Below, piece after piece: positions 42,688-51,396 of a DNA stretch of 64,000 bases. Where the stretch lies: positions 186,001 through 250,000 of the forward strand of contig NZ_KQ947993.1 of assembly GCF_001513975.1 (NCBI RefSeq), given 5' to 3'. Each line of letters starts with the position of its first letter. Within the stretch, counting starts at the first letter, position 1. Both the position numbers and the translations under genes were made by a program. Below the pieces are notes generated by a model. It was not told the origin of the DNA, searched no databases, and saw nothing but the letters and a program-made list of their open reading frames with translations. The stretch is from Streptomyces curacoi (lineage in GTDB: Bacteria; Actinomycetota; Actinomycetes; Streptomycetales; Streptomycetaceae).

Positions 42688-43847
42688 CGGGCCACCTCCC
42701 GCACGGCGTCGTCGGCGCGCACGGCGTCGAACGCGTCCCGCAGCACGCCCTGTTCGTGCTCGTCGGGCCCGGCGCCGCGCACATGGGCCACGAAGTCCTC
42801 CGCGATCTCCTGGTCGCTCCTGCCCGCGAGGCGCTGCGCATAGGACACGTCGGGATCGTCCGGGGCCCGCTCGGGGTCGAAGACGAGGCTGAGCGTGTGC
42901 GGGAAGCGTTCGGCGAGGCGGGCCATGGGGTCCGCGGGGCGCACCGGGTCGGTGAGTGTCGCCTCCACCCAGGCCTCCTCGTGCCGCGCGAGCCCGGGAT
43001 CGGCGAGCAGTTCCTCCAGCGTTCCCCGGATCCGGGCCAGCGCACGCGGCACCGGGCAGTCGACGCGCTCGGCGGTGACCGCACCGGCGGCGTCCAGGTC
43101 GACGAGCCACATGCTCTTGCGGTGGTCCGCCTCCGAGAAGGAGTACGGCAGCGGGGAGCCCGAGTAGCGGACGCGCTCGGTGATGGTCTGGCAGCCGTGC
43201 AGATGGCCCAGCGCCGCGTAGTCGACGCCCTCGAAGACACCGGCGGGTACCGCGGCGACCCCACCGACGGTGATGTCCCGCTCGCTGTCGCTGGCCTCGC
43301 CCCCGGTGACGAAGGCGTGCGCGAGGACGACCGAGCGTGTGCCACGCGTGCGTGTGGCGAGGTCGGCGCGGACCCGTTCCATGGCGGCGGCGAGTACGGC
43401 CTCGTGCCCGGCCTTCTCGACGCCGAACTCGTCCTTCACCAGGGCGGGTTCGAGATAGGGCAGTCCGTAGAAGGCCACGTCGCCGAAGTCGTCCTGCAGC
43501 ACGACCGGCGTACCCGATGCCGACGGGTCGGTCCGCAGATGGATGCCCGCACGGCCGATCAGCCCCGCCCCCACGCCGAGTCGGCGCGCCGAGTCGTGGT
43601 TCCCGGAGATCATCACCGTGGGCACACCGAGGTCGGCGAGCCGGTGCAGGGCGTCGTCGAACAGCTCTACCGCGGCGAGCGGCGGCACGGCACGGTCGTA
43701 CACGTCTCCCGACACGACCACCGCGTCCACACCGCGCTCCCGCACGGTCGTGACGAGGTGCCCGATGAACTCGGCCTGGGCACCGAGCATGCTGACCCGG
43801 TGGAACGCTCGGCCGAGATGCCAGTCGGAAGTGTGCAGAATTCTCAT
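42684..43847 (-). CDS. sbcD: exonuclease SbcD (Mre11-like nuclease)
   Basis: 387 aa metallophosphoesterase: DWHLGR, GDVYDR, GNHD, the AHAF and GHLHG motifs that ligate two Mn ions. A C-terminal capping domain of about 110 residues follows. First gene of the sbcDC operon. Confidence 0.95.
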   Translation of the reverse strand: MRILHTSDWHLGRAFHRVSMLGAQAEFIGHLVTTVRERGVDAVVVSGDVYDRAVPPLAAVELFDDALHRLADLGVPTVMISGNHDSARRLGVGAGLIGRAGIHLRTDPSASGTPVVLQDDFGDVAFYGLPYLEPALVKDEFGVEKAGHEAVLAAAMERVRADLATRTRGTRSVVLAHAFVTGGEASDSERDITVGGVAAVPAGVFEGVDYAALGHLHGCQTITERVRYSGSPLPYSFSEADHRKSMWLVDLDAAGAVTAERVDCPVPRALARIRGTLEELLADPGLARHEEAWVEATLTDPVRPADPMARLAERFPHTLSLVFDPERAPDDPDVSYAQRLAGRSDQEIAEDFVAHVRGAGPDEHEQGVLRDAFDAVRADDAVREVAR

Positions 43848-44034
43848 GAAATCGCCCTGATCTGCACGTTTACCCCTACTGCGCCTCTAAAACCAGCACG
43901 AACCAGCACAGGGCTCGCCGTCAAAACACCGGCCACGCTAACGCATGCCGCCCACTGATCCACCGCATACCTCAGATCAGCCTCGCAATGGAATGCTGCT
44001 GATCCCCCTCACAGGAACCACGTAGGAGTGCACT

Positions 44035-44331
44035 GTGCAGCGTCGACATCCTCTGGCCGTGCCGGCCGCTCTGGCCGCTCTGGCCTTCGCAGCCGGCTGC
44101 TCGCCCGGTGACGACGAGGCCAAGTCCTCAAGTCCCTCGACCCCCTCGGCCTCGGCAACGTCCGCGGACACCGGCTCGGCCCGCCTCACGGCCGAGGACA
44201 AGGCAGGCCAACCCCTGCAGGACACCTTCACCGTGACGCGGGAGAAGGGCACCTGGCACCTTGTGGTCTTCACACAGCAACCCGCCGAGGCAGGTAAGGA
44301 ACCCGCCTCGACTGACAAGCCGAGTTCCTGA
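44035..44331 (+). CDS. small lipoprotein
   Basis: 98 aa from GTG 44035 (AGGAG seven bases before). Signal peptide with lipobox LAFAAGC, so lipidated at the Cys; then a Ser/Thr/Pro-rich linker and a short beta-like segment FTVTREKGTWHLVVFTQ. Otherwise unknown. Confidence 0.75.
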   Translation: MQRRHPLAVPAALAALAFAAGCSPGDDEAKSSSPSTPSASATSADTGSARLTAEDKAGQPLQDTFTVTREKGTWHLVVFTQQPAEAGKEPASTDKPSS

Positions 44332-44616
44332 CCGGTTTTTGGGGCGACCCGCACCCGTCGTGCCGCGCTCACCGCGTGGCCGGGCCGTTTCCCCCATGCG
44401 GCGGAGGCGACGCCATGGAGATCCACCTCACGGCGGAGTGCCGTTCCAGCCCCTGGGTGACGACACCCCATCTTCGGTCGCGCCCGCTGCATCCCGAACT
44501 CCATGACGTCAACCGCCGCAGCCGTCCTCACCCTTGAGCGGCACCGCTGAAGAGGCTCACTCAGCGCGCCTGACGGGCGCCGCATACGCCGGTTAGGCCC
44601 CTTTCAACCCGGGTCA
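44332..44616. other. 285-bp gap, possible very small ORF
   Basis: No clear gene. A 40-codon frame runs from ATG 44415 to 44537 with a good GGAGG ribosome-binding site six bases before the ATG (peptide MEIHLTAECRSSPWV onward); it has no recognisable relative and may be a remnant. Nothing else stands out. Confidence 0.35.
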
Positions 44617-45243
44617 TCAGGCGTCGCCGTACGCTTCCCCGCCCAGCTCGAACCCGGCCGTGCCCGCCGTCACATCCGCCAGCCATGCCCGGAACGCCTC
44701 CACCTCGGCGTCCGGCAAGCCGACCTCGATGGTGACCGCCTCCCCGTACCGCACGTCCCGCACCTCGCGCCCGGTCGACCTCAGGTCGTTCTGTACCTTG
44801 CCGGCGCGCTGGTGGTCGACGGTCACGGTGGCCAGCCGGAAGCGGCGCTTGGTGAGGGTGCCGAGCGCGTCCAGCGCCTCGCCCACGGCTCCGCCGTACG
44901 CCCGGATCAGCCCGCCCGCCCCGAGCTTGACGCCGCCGAAGTAGCGGGTGACGACGGCGACGACGTACCGCGTGTCGCGGCGCAGCAGCATCTGGAGCAT
45001 GGGCAGGCCCGCCGTGCCGCCCGGTTCGCCGTCGTCGCCGGCCTTCTGGATCGCGGCGTCGGCGCCGATGACGTAGGCCCAGCAGTTGTGGGTGGCGTCC
45101 GCGTGCTCCTTGCGGACGGCGGCGATGAAATCCTGGGCCTCCTGTTCGGTGGCCGCCGGAGCGAGCGCACAGATGAAGCGTGAGCGGTTGACCTCGGTCT
45201 CGTGCACGCCCGCGTGGGCGACTGTGCGGTACTCGTCCTGCAT
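44617..45243 (-). CDS. YigZ/IMPACT family protein
   Basis: 208 aa: RSRFICALAPAATEQEAQ, HNCWAY, the DGEPGGTAGLPMLQML motif and TRYFGGVKLGAGGLIRAYG that define the UPF0029 N-terminal domain, plus the smaller C-terminal domain. The molecular role is not established; eukaryotic IMPACT regulates eIF2 kinase GCN2. Confidence 0.9.
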   Translation of the reverse strand: MQDEYRTVAHAGVHETEVNRSRFICALAPAATEQEAQDFIAAVRKEHADATHNCWAYVIGADAAIQKAGDDGEPGGTAGLPMLQMLLRRDTRYVVAVVTRYFGGVKLGAGGLIRAYGGAVGEALDALGTLTKRRFRLATVTVDHQRAGKVQNDLRSTGREVRDVRYGEAVTIEVGLPDAEVEAFRAWLADVTAGTAGFELGGEAYGDA

Positions 45244-45290
45244 CGGGCCAGCCTATGCGCAGCGCCCGCAGCCGCCCGCGCGGGAGACCC

Positions 45291-45833
45291 TCACTTCTTC
45301 TTGCCCCGCGCCACCATCACGTCCGTGAGCAGCGCCGTGCCGGGCGCGAGGGCCCGCCAGGTGGTGCCGTACCAGGCCAGCACGGCGATCGCCGAGGTCG
45401 GGAACTTCGTACGGACCTTCTCCAGCGCGTCGTCGAGGCCTTGCCCGGCGAGTTCGAGGACGAGCTCCTCCAGGCCGGGGTTGTGCCCGACCAGGAGCAG
45501 CGTTCCGACCTCGGGGGGCACCTCGTGCACGACCGCCAGCAGGTCGTGGACGTCCGCGGCGTACAGCCGCGGATCGTGCCGCACCGGCGGCGGTGTGCCC
45601 CACTGGGCTGAGGCCAGTTCCCAGGTGGCACGCGCGCGTGCGGCGGTGGAGCACAGGGCGAGGTCCGGCAGGCAGTCGGCGTCGGCGAGCATCCGGCCCG
45701 CGACGGGGGCGTCCCGGCGGCCGCGGGGGGCGAGCGGGCGCTCGTGGTCGGCGACGCCGTCCGGCCAGGCGGACTTGGCGTGCCTGAGGACGACCAGCCG
45801 GCGCAGCGGGCCCGCCCCCATACGCGCGCTCAC
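45291..45833 (-). CDS. SixA-type phosphohistidine phosphatase
   Basis: 180 aa histidine phosphatase with the RHG motif as LRHAKSAW (H18) and second His in VGHNPG. SixA removes phosphate from His of phosphorelay or PTS proteins. Its GTG overlaps the stop of the next, upstream gene. Confidence 0.85.
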   Translation of the reverse strand: MSARMGAGPLRRLVVLRHAKSAWPDGVADHERPLAPRGRRDAPVAGRMLADADCLPDLALCSTAARARATWELASAQWGTPPPVRHDPRLYAADVHDLLAVVHEVPPEVGTLLLVGHNPGLEELVLELAGQGLDDALEKVRTKFPTSAIAVLAWYGTTWRALAPGTALLTDVMVARGKKK

Positions 45834-46588
45834 TCCGGGGTTCCCAGGTCGTGGGTGAGGTCGAGGCCGAGGAGGCGGTCGGCGTAGGCGTACGTCTCGA
45901 AACGGGCGCCGTCCGGCAGGTCCGGCGCGCTCTCCACCCAGCGTAGGACGCCGAGAACGCCGGGTACGTCGAGGTCGTCCTCCCAGGCGGTACGGAGCTC
46001 TGCCCGCACCTCATCGGGGATGGGCCGCGACGGCTGCTGCGCCCAGGCGGCGACGGCGCGCCGCCAGCGTACGAGGGTGTCGTGGGCGTCGGTCAGGGCA
46101 CCCGCGTCGAGCCGTACAGGCACGCCTGCGCGCCGGGAGAGCAGCGCGAGGCGCAGGGCCGCGGGGTCGGCCTCCTCGGGGGGCGCCTCCGCGTGCACGG
46201 GCGCGACGGCGACCCGGACGGCGTCGGGTTCCGCGCCGCCCTCGCGCACGACATGGATGACCTGCGCCTCGCCCAGTCCCGAGGCGGCGTCCCGGCCGTC
46301 CTCGAAGGGCCGGATCCCCAGGGCGGCGGCGCCGGCCCGGAGCTCCGCCTGCTGTCGTTCCTCGTCGAGCAGCGCCCAGACGGGTGTGCCGCCGAGCTCC
46401 AGGGCGCGGACGAGGAGGTCGGCGACCAGCAGTACCCGCAGGGCGGTGACGTCGAAGCCTTCCGCATGCGCCTCGATGCGGGTCAGGCCACGGCGGGCGG
46501 GCGCGGCGTCGACGGGTTCGCCGGTTCGGGCGTCGGTGATGCGCAGCACGGAGCGAGCGTAGGCGGACGGGCGGTCGTCCGCAGCCAT
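45830..46588 (-). CDS. CysRS/MshC-like protein without catalytic motifs
   Basis: 252 aa from ATG 46588. The C-terminal half strongly recalls cysteinyl-tRNA synthetase or MshC (PAALRLALLSRRAG ... LVRWRRAVAAW ... WEDDLDVPGVLGVLRWV), and the N-terminal half follows the same order up to ADLLVRALELGGTPVWALL. The HIGH and KMSKS signatures and the zinc-ligating cysteines are absent, so it cannot activate cysteine. It overlaps the SixA gene by 4 bp and likely is a moonlighting or sensing paralogue. Confidence 0.55.
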   Translation of the reverse strand: MAADDRPSAYARSVLRITDARTGEPVDAAPARRGLTRIEAHAEGFDVTALRVLLVADLLVRALELGGTPVWALLDEERQQAELRAGAAALGIRPFEDGRDAASGLGEAQVIHVVREGGAEPDAVRVAVAPVHAEAPPEEADPAALRLALLSRRAGVPVRLDAGALTDAHDTLVRWRRAVAAWAQQPSRPIPDEVRAELRTAWEDDLDVPGVLGVLRWVESAPDLPDGARFETYAYADRLLGLDLTHDLGTPE

Positions 46589-46670
46589 CCGGCCCGCTTT
46601 CGGGACAGGAGTCGGGGGCGGGCTTCCGAGGAACCGTGGGGTGACGGCGGCTGGGCGGGGAATCCTCGCC

Positions 46671-46718
46671 GGGGAATCAGGGAATTGGGGAATCGGGGAA
46701 TCGGGGAATCGGGGAATC
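46671..46718. repeat. GGGGAATC octamer array
   Basis: Six contiguous 8-bp units at 46671-46718, four perfect and consecutive (46687-46718), one degenerate; a seventh stands apart at 46657. It lies in the divergent promoter region between the CysRS-like and CoA-binding genes. Confidence 0.85.
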
Positions 46719-46792
46719 TTCGGGAGGCGTCGGCCGTTGGAGTCGGTACGGGAGACAGACGGCGGGTTGTACGAGGCACGAGGAGGCCGGCG

Positions 46793-47242
46793 GTGTACGG
46801 CGACGAGGCAGTGGTCCGCAAGATCCTCACCGAACTCGGCGGCACCTGGGCCATCGTGGGCCTGTCGTCCAACCAGCGGCGGGCGGCGTACGGCGTCGCC
46901 GATGTCCTTCAGCGCTACGGCAAGCGCATCGTGCCCGTCCACCCGAAGGCGGAGACGGTCCACGGCGAGCAGGGCTACGCCTCCCTGGCGGACATCCCCT
47001 TCGACGTGGACGTGGTCGACGTCTTCGTGAACAGCGACCTCGCGGGCCCGGTCGCCGACGAGGCGGTCGCCAAGGGCGCCCGGGCGGTCTGGTTCCAGCT
47101 GGACGTCATCGACGAGGCGGCGTACGAGCGCACCCGCGCGGCGGGCCTGGAGATGGTGATGGACCGCTGCCCGGCGATCGAGATACCGCGCCTGGGCCAG
47201 CCGAGGCGGAGGTCAGCCGGGTTCCGGTCCGCCGAGCGGTGA
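46793..47242 (+). CDS. CoA-binding domain protein (YccU-like)
   Basis: 149 aa from GTG 46793 (GAGGAGG before). Rossmann CoA-binding fold: WAIVGLSSNQRRAAYGVADVLQ, RIVPVHPK, DVVDVFVNSDL, ARAVWFQLDVIDE. Role in CoA-linked regulation uncertain. A small hairpin GAGGC/GCCTC (47241-47258) may be its terminator. Confidence 0.85.
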   Translation: MYGDEAVVRKILTELGGTWAIVGLSSNQRRAAYGVADVLQRYGKRIVPVHPKAETVHGEQGYASLADIPFDVDVVDVFVNSDLAGPVADEAVAKGARAVWFQLDVIDEAAYERTRAAGLEMVMDRCPAIEIPRLGQPRRRSAGFRSAER

Positions 47243-47291
47243 GGCCCCCGGAAGCCTCCCCTCCCCCAGTGGCGGCCTCCATAATGCTCGG

Positions 47292-48515
47292 GTGACTTCC
47301 ACCACCCCCCACCCCAACTCCGGTGTCCCGCAACGCTTTCCCGTCGTCATCGTGGGCGCCGGACCGGCCGGTCTCACCATCGGCAACATCCTGCGGGCGG
47401 CGTCCGTCGACTGTCTGGTCCTGGAGACCGAGACACGCCAGTTCATCGAGCAGCGACCGCGCGCCGGGGTCCTGGAGGAGGGGGCCGTCCGCGGACTCCA
47501 GCGGCGGGGCCTCGCGGACAGTCTGCTGGAGCGGGCACAGCGGCACACCGAGTGCGAGTTCCGGTTCGGCGGGGAGCGCTACCGCTTCGAGTATGCGGAA
47601 CTGACGGGGGTTCACCACTGGGTCTATCCACAGCAGTTCCTGGTGACGGACCTGGTGCGCGAGTACGCGGACGTGCGCGGCGGAGCCATACGCTTCGGCG
47701 TGCGGGACGTGGAGCTGCACGACCTCGACACCGACCGCCCCTCGGTGTCGTACACCTGCCCGCGGACGGGTCGACGCGAGGTCGTGCCCTGCGACTTCGT
47801 CGCCGGCTGCGACGGGGCGCGCGGGGTGACCCGCACCGTACTGACCGCCGACCGCGCCCATATCTCCCGCAGCGACTACGGCATCGGCTGGCTTGCGCTG
47901 CTCGCCGAGGCGCCGCCGTCCGCCGACTGCGTTCTGTTCGGCATGCATCCGCGCGGTTTCGCCGGGCACATGCCGCGCAGCGCCGAGGTGACCCGCTACT
48001 ACCTCGAGTGCCCGCCCGGCGACGACCCGGAGAACTGGTCGGAGGACCGTGTCTGGACCGAGCTGCAGCAGCGGCTCGGGGCGAACGGGGCGCCGCCGTT
48101 GGCTGAGGGGCGGCTGATCGAGAAGCGCGTCCTCGACATGCACAACTACGTGGTCGAGCCCATGGTGTTCGGCCGTCTCTTCCTGGCCGGCGACGCCGCC
48201 CACCTCACCGCCCCCATCGCCGCCAAGGGCATGAACCTCGCCCTGCACGACGCCTTCCTCCTCGGTGACGCACTCGTCGCGCACCTGACGAAGGGCGACG
48301 GCACCGGTCTGGACGGCTACTCGGAGGCCTGTCTGGGCCGGGTGTGGGACTACCAGGGGTTCTCCCACTGGCTCTCCGAGGTCTACCACGGCACATCCTC
48401 GGGCGACCCCTACCGCGTGGGCACCACCCTCGCCCGGCTCCGCCGCATCTTCGGCTCCCCCACGGCGGCCATGGCGTTCGCGGAGCAGTACCTGGGCATG
48501 AACGCCGACTACTGA
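47292..48515 (+). CDS. pobA: 4-hydroxybenzoate 3-monooxygenase
   Basis: 407 aa flavin-dependent hydroxylase: FAD motif GAGPAG at 22-27, the DG motif CDGARGVTR, and the second FAD motif LAGDAAHLTAPIAAKGMNLAL. Sequence follows PHBH throughout, including the substrate-pocket HHWVYPQQFLVTDLVREYA. Converts 4-hydroxybenzoate to protocatechuate with NADPH; protocatechuate genes are not in the window. Confidence 0.93.
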   Translation: MTSTTPHPNSGVPQRFPVVIVGAGPAGLTIGNILRAASVDCLVLETETRQFIEQRPRAGVLEEGAVRGLQRRGLADSLLERAQRHTECEFRFGGERYRFEYAELTGVHHWVYPQQFLVTDLVREYADVRGGAIRFGVRDVELHDLDTDRPSVSYTCPRTGRREVVPCDFVAGCDGARGVTRTVLTADRAHISRSDYGIGWLALLAEAPPSADCVLFGMHPRGFAGHMPRSAEVTRYYLECPPGDDPENWSEDRVWTELQQRLGANGAPPLAEGRLIEKRVLDMHNYVVEPMVFGRLFLAGDAAHLTAPIAAKGMNLALHDAFLLGDALVAHLTKGDGTGLDGYSEACLGRVWDYQGFSHWLSEVYHGTSSGDPYRVGTTLARLRRIFGSPTAAMAFAEQYLGMNADY

Positions 48516-48573
48516 CCACGCCCCATGAGCGGCGGCCTCGATGCCGGGCGGGCCGCGCACATCGACGTTCCCC

Positions 48574-48933
48574 TCAGTCGTGCAGGGGCCGGTCGCTGAG
48601 CCGGTGATCCGCCACATTCAGCGCCTCGTCGACAAGGCGGCGCAGATGACCGTCGCGGAGGGAGTAGATCACCCGGCGCCCCTCCTTGCGCGTGCTCACC
48701 AGACCCGCGAGCCGCAGCCGTGCCAGATGCTGACTGACGGCGGGCCGGGCCGCGCCGCAGGCCTCGGTGAGTGTCGTGACATCGGCCTCGCCCGCCGTCA
48801 GGGCGTGCAGCAGCGTGAGGCGGGTCCGGTCGCCGAGCAGGGCCAGGAGTTCGGCGGCGAGCGCGAACTGTTCCTCGCCGGGGGTGCGCGGATGCGCATC
48901 ATGCGCAGGTGACAGGTGCATGCGTGCGCTCAT
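48574..48933 (-). CDS. ArsR/SmtB family metalloregulator
   Basis: About 119 aa from ATG 48933 (GTG 48939 and ATG 48921 are alternatives). Winged helix with DVTTLTEACGAARPAVSQHL and the wing RKEGRRVIYSLRDGHLRRLVDEAL. His/Asp residues at both ends (HDAH, DRPLHD) could bind metal. Divergent from a CDF metal exporter, its evident target. Confidence 0.85.
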   Translation of the reverse strand: MSARMHLSPAHDAHPRTPGEEQFALAAELLALLGDRTRLTLLHALTAGEADVTTLTEACGAARPAVSQHLARLRLAGLVSTRKEGRRVIYSLRDGHLRRLVDEALNVADHRLSDRPLHD

Positions 48934-48944
48934 ACGCACATAAT
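48924..48944. promoter_or_regulatory. candidate ArsR operator overlapping a leaderless promoter
   Basis: Inverted repeat GTGCG-CTCATA-CGCAC at 48924-48939; the -10-like CATAAT (48939-48944) of the CDF gene follows. It lies over the start codons of the ArsR gene on the other strand, so one bound dimer could block both. Confidence 0.55.
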
Positions 48945-48950
48945 GGCGTC

Positions 48951-50177
48951 ATGGGAGGCCACTCGTCCACTCCCGCACACCGGAAGGGGATCACCGTGAG
49001 CGACCGGCACGACCACGAGCATCACCACGCGCACGGACACGAGCACGGGCACGGAACTGGACACGGGCACGGGCACGGGCACGGCCATGGGCACGGCCAC
49101 GGCCGCGGGGCAGGGAACGGACAGCAGCACGAGCACCTCGACGACCATTCCCACGCCCACCCTCACCCCCACTCCCAGCCCCACTCGACCACCCCCCTCC
49201 GCCACCGCCTCGCCCACCTCCTCAAACCCCACTCCCACGAGACGGCCGACAAGCTCGACTCCGCGCTCGAATCCTCGGCCCGCGGCATGCGCGCACTGTG
49301 GGTCTCGCTGGCGATCCTCGGCGTGACGGCACTCGCCCAGGCCGTCGTGGTGGTCGCCTCCGGGTCGGTGGCGCTGCTCGGCGACACGGTGCACAACACC
49401 GCGGACGCGCTGACCGCCGTACCGCTCGGGATCGCCTTCGTGCTGGGCCGCCGCGCGGCTACGCGCCGATTCACCTATGGCTACGGGCGGGCGGAGGATC
49501 TCGCGGGCATCGTCATCGTGCTGACGATCGCCGCGTCGGCGGCCTTCGCGGCGTGGACGGCGGTCGACCGCCTCCTCGACCCGCGGCCCGTGGAGCAGAT
49601 CCCGGCCGTCGCCGTTGCCGCGCTCGTCGGGTTCGCGGGGAACGAGTGGGTGGCCCGCTACCGGATCCGGGTCGGCCGCGCGATCGGCTCGGCCGCGCTC
49701 GTCGCGGACGGCCTGCATGCCCGTACGGACGGATTCACCTCACTGGCCGTCCTGTTGAGCGCGGGCGGCGCGGCGCTGGGCTGGCAACTCGCGGACCCGA
49801 TCGTGGGGTTGGCGATCACGGCCGCGATCACGCTGGTGCTGCGGGACGCGGCGCGCGAGGTGTTCCGGCGTGTGATGGACGCCGTGGACCCGGCTCTGGT
49901 GGACCGGGCCGAGCGGGCGCTTCGGCAGGTCGCGGGGGTGCGCGAGGTGGGCGAGTTGCGGCTGCGCTGGATCGGGCACCGGCTGCGCGCCGAGGTGGCG
50001 GTCGTGGTGGACGGCGAAGTGACGGTACGTGAGGCACACGCCATCGCCGTCGACGCCGAGCACGCCCTGCTGCACGCCGTGCCCCGGCTCACCGCGGCCC
50101 TGGTCCACGCCGATCCGGCACCGGTGCCGGGCGAGGCGGATCCGCACCTGGCCCTCGCCCACCACACGGCGGCCTGA
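48951..50177 (+). CDS. His-rich CDF-family divalent metal exporter
   Basis: About 408 aa from ATG 48951. An N-terminal His/Gly tract (repeated GHGHGH) likely buffers or senses Zn/Ni/Co; six TM helices follow, with the CDF metal site in LLGDTVHNTADAL and DGLHARTDGFTS, and a cytoplasmic C-terminal domain. The ATG lies about 7 bp after the -10-like box, so the mRNA may be leaderless; the GTG at 48996 has a GGAAGGGG ribosome-binding site and is an alternative. Exports metal when ArsR releases DNA. Confidence 0.88.
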   Translation: MGGHSSTPAHRKGITVSDRHDHEHHHAHGHEHGHGTGHGHGHGHGHGHGHGRGAGNGQQHEHLDDHSHAHPHPHSQPHSTTPLRHRLAHLLKPHSHETADKLDSALESSARGMRALWVSLAILGVTALAQAVVVVASGSVALLGDTVHNTADALTAVPLGIAFVLGRRAATRRFTYGYGRAEDLAGIVIVLTIAASAAFAAWTAVDRLLDPRPVEQIPAVAVAALVGFAGNEWVARYRIRVGRAIGSAALVADGLHARTDGFTSLAVLLSAGGAALGWQLADPIVGLAITAAITLVLRDAAREVFRRVMDAVDPALVDRAERALRQVAGVREVGELRLRWIGHRLRAEVAVVVDGEVTVREAHAIAVDAEHALLHAVPRLTAALVHADPAPVPGEADPHLALAHHTAA

Positions 50178-50181
50178 GGCG

Positions 50182-50742
50182 TCAGACGGCGACGCCCAGC
50201 CCCTCCAGTACGACCGCCCCCGGCAGCTCCGCGAACGCCTTCCCCGGCACCAGCAGCTTGCCGCGCCGGCGTCCGCTGCCGACCAGGACGTACGGCAGGT
50301 CGACGACGGCCGAGTCCACCAGCAGCGGCCAGCCCTCGGGCAGTCCGATCGGGGTGATGCCGCCGTACTCCATACCGGTCTCGCCGGTCGCCGTGTCCAT
50401 CGAGGCGAACGACGCCTTGCGGGCGCCCAGCTGGCGGCGTACGGCGCCGTTGACGTCGACGCGGGTGGTGGAGAGCACGACGCACGCGGCCAGCGTCGTC
50501 TCGCCGCCGCGCTTGCCCGCGACGACCACGCAGTTCGCGGACTGTTCGAGCAGTTCCTGTCCGTAGTGCTGCACGAAGACGGCGGTGTCGGCCCACTGCG
50601 GATCGGTCTCGACGTAGAGCAGCTGGTCGGCGAGGACGCTGCCGTGCCAGTGGCGTACGGCGTCGGCGACCGGGCGGGTGAGTTCGTCGAGGCAGTCGGG
50701 GGCGGGGGTGGCGTGGTCGAAGCGTCCGATGGGTGCGTCCAT
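50182..50742 (-). CDS. YbaK/EbsC aminoacyl-tRNA deacylase
   Basis: 186 aa single YbaK domain: KRGGETTLAACVVLSTTRVDV, with the substrate-loop GMEYGGITPIGLPEGWPLLVD. Such proteins clear mischarged tRNA (for example Cys-tRNAPro). Convergent with the CDF gene. Confidence 0.88.
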   Translation of the reverse strand: MDAPIGRFDHATPAPDCLDELTRPVADAVRHWHGSVLADQLLYVETDPQWADTAVFVQHYGQELLEQSANCVVVAGKRGGETTLAACVVLSTTRVDVNGAVRRQLGARKASFASMDTATGETGMEYGGITPIGLPEGWPLLVDSAVVDLPYVLVGSGRRRGKLLVPGKAFAELPGAVVLEGLGVAV

Positions 50743-50785
50743 GAGCGCACGCTAACAGGGCGGCCGGGGCCGCGGGCCGGGCGTC

Positions 50786-51358
50786 TCAGTGCACTAGCGG
50801 GACCGAGACCGTCAGCGTCATCTCCATCGGGACGTCGCCCTGATTGGCGTAGGTGTGCGGGGCGTTGGCGTCGAAGGTGACGCTGGAACCGGCCGGGACG
50901 CGGTACTCCACGCCCTCGACGGTGAGGGTCAGTTCGCCCGCCGTGACATGGGCGATCTCGACCGTGCCGACGGGGTGCGGGTCGGATCCGCTGCTGTCGC
51001 CCGGCATCAGCTTCCAGTCCCACATCTCCAGCGGGCCGGGCGCCTCCGTGCCCGCGAGGAGCCGGCTGTAGCTGCCGGCCTCGGTGTGCCACAGCCGGAC
51101 CACCTGCTCGGGCGGGACGACGCGGACCTTCGGGCCCTGCTCGTAGTCGAGGAGGGTGGTGATGCTGACCCCGAGCGCGTCGCCGATCTTGACGACGGTG
51201 CCGAGGCTCGGGTTCGTGCGGGCCTGTTCGATCTGGATGAGCATGCCGCGGCTGACCCCGGCACGCGCGGCCAGCGTGTCCAGGGTGAAGCCGCGCTCGG
51301 TGCGCCAGCGCTTGACGTTGCGCGCCAGGGACTGGGTCAGCAGTTCGAGGTCCGACAC
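50786..51358 (-). CDS. XRE-cupin transcriptional regulator
   Basis: About 190 aa from GTG 51358. HTH_3 at about 5-65 (LDTLAARAGVSRGMLIQIEQA) and a C-terminal cupin at about 105-185 (HPVGTVEIAHVTAGELTLT, AGSSVTFDANAPHTYAN). The His/Glu set for metal is incomplete, typical of regulator cupins. Divergent from an EamA transporter it likely controls. Confidence 0.9.
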   Translation of the reverse strand: MSDLELLTQSLARNVKRWRTERGFTLDTLAARAGVSRGMLIQIEQARTNPSLGTVVKIGDALGVSITTLLDYEQGPKVRVVPPEQVVRLWHTEAGSYSRLLAGTEAPGPLEMWDWKLMPGDSSGSDPHPVGTVEIAHVTAGELTLTVEGVEYRVPAGSSVTFDANAPHTYANQGDVPMEMTLTVSVPLVH

Positions 51359-51396
51359 ATTCCATCCACAAGGTGAGGCCAATATTCTGGATGACA

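Noticed and set aside
48532..48556. Hairpin GCGGCC/GGCCGC as pobA terminator
   Set aside because: Six-bp stem with a 13-nt loop is within chance expectation for this GC content; not listed.
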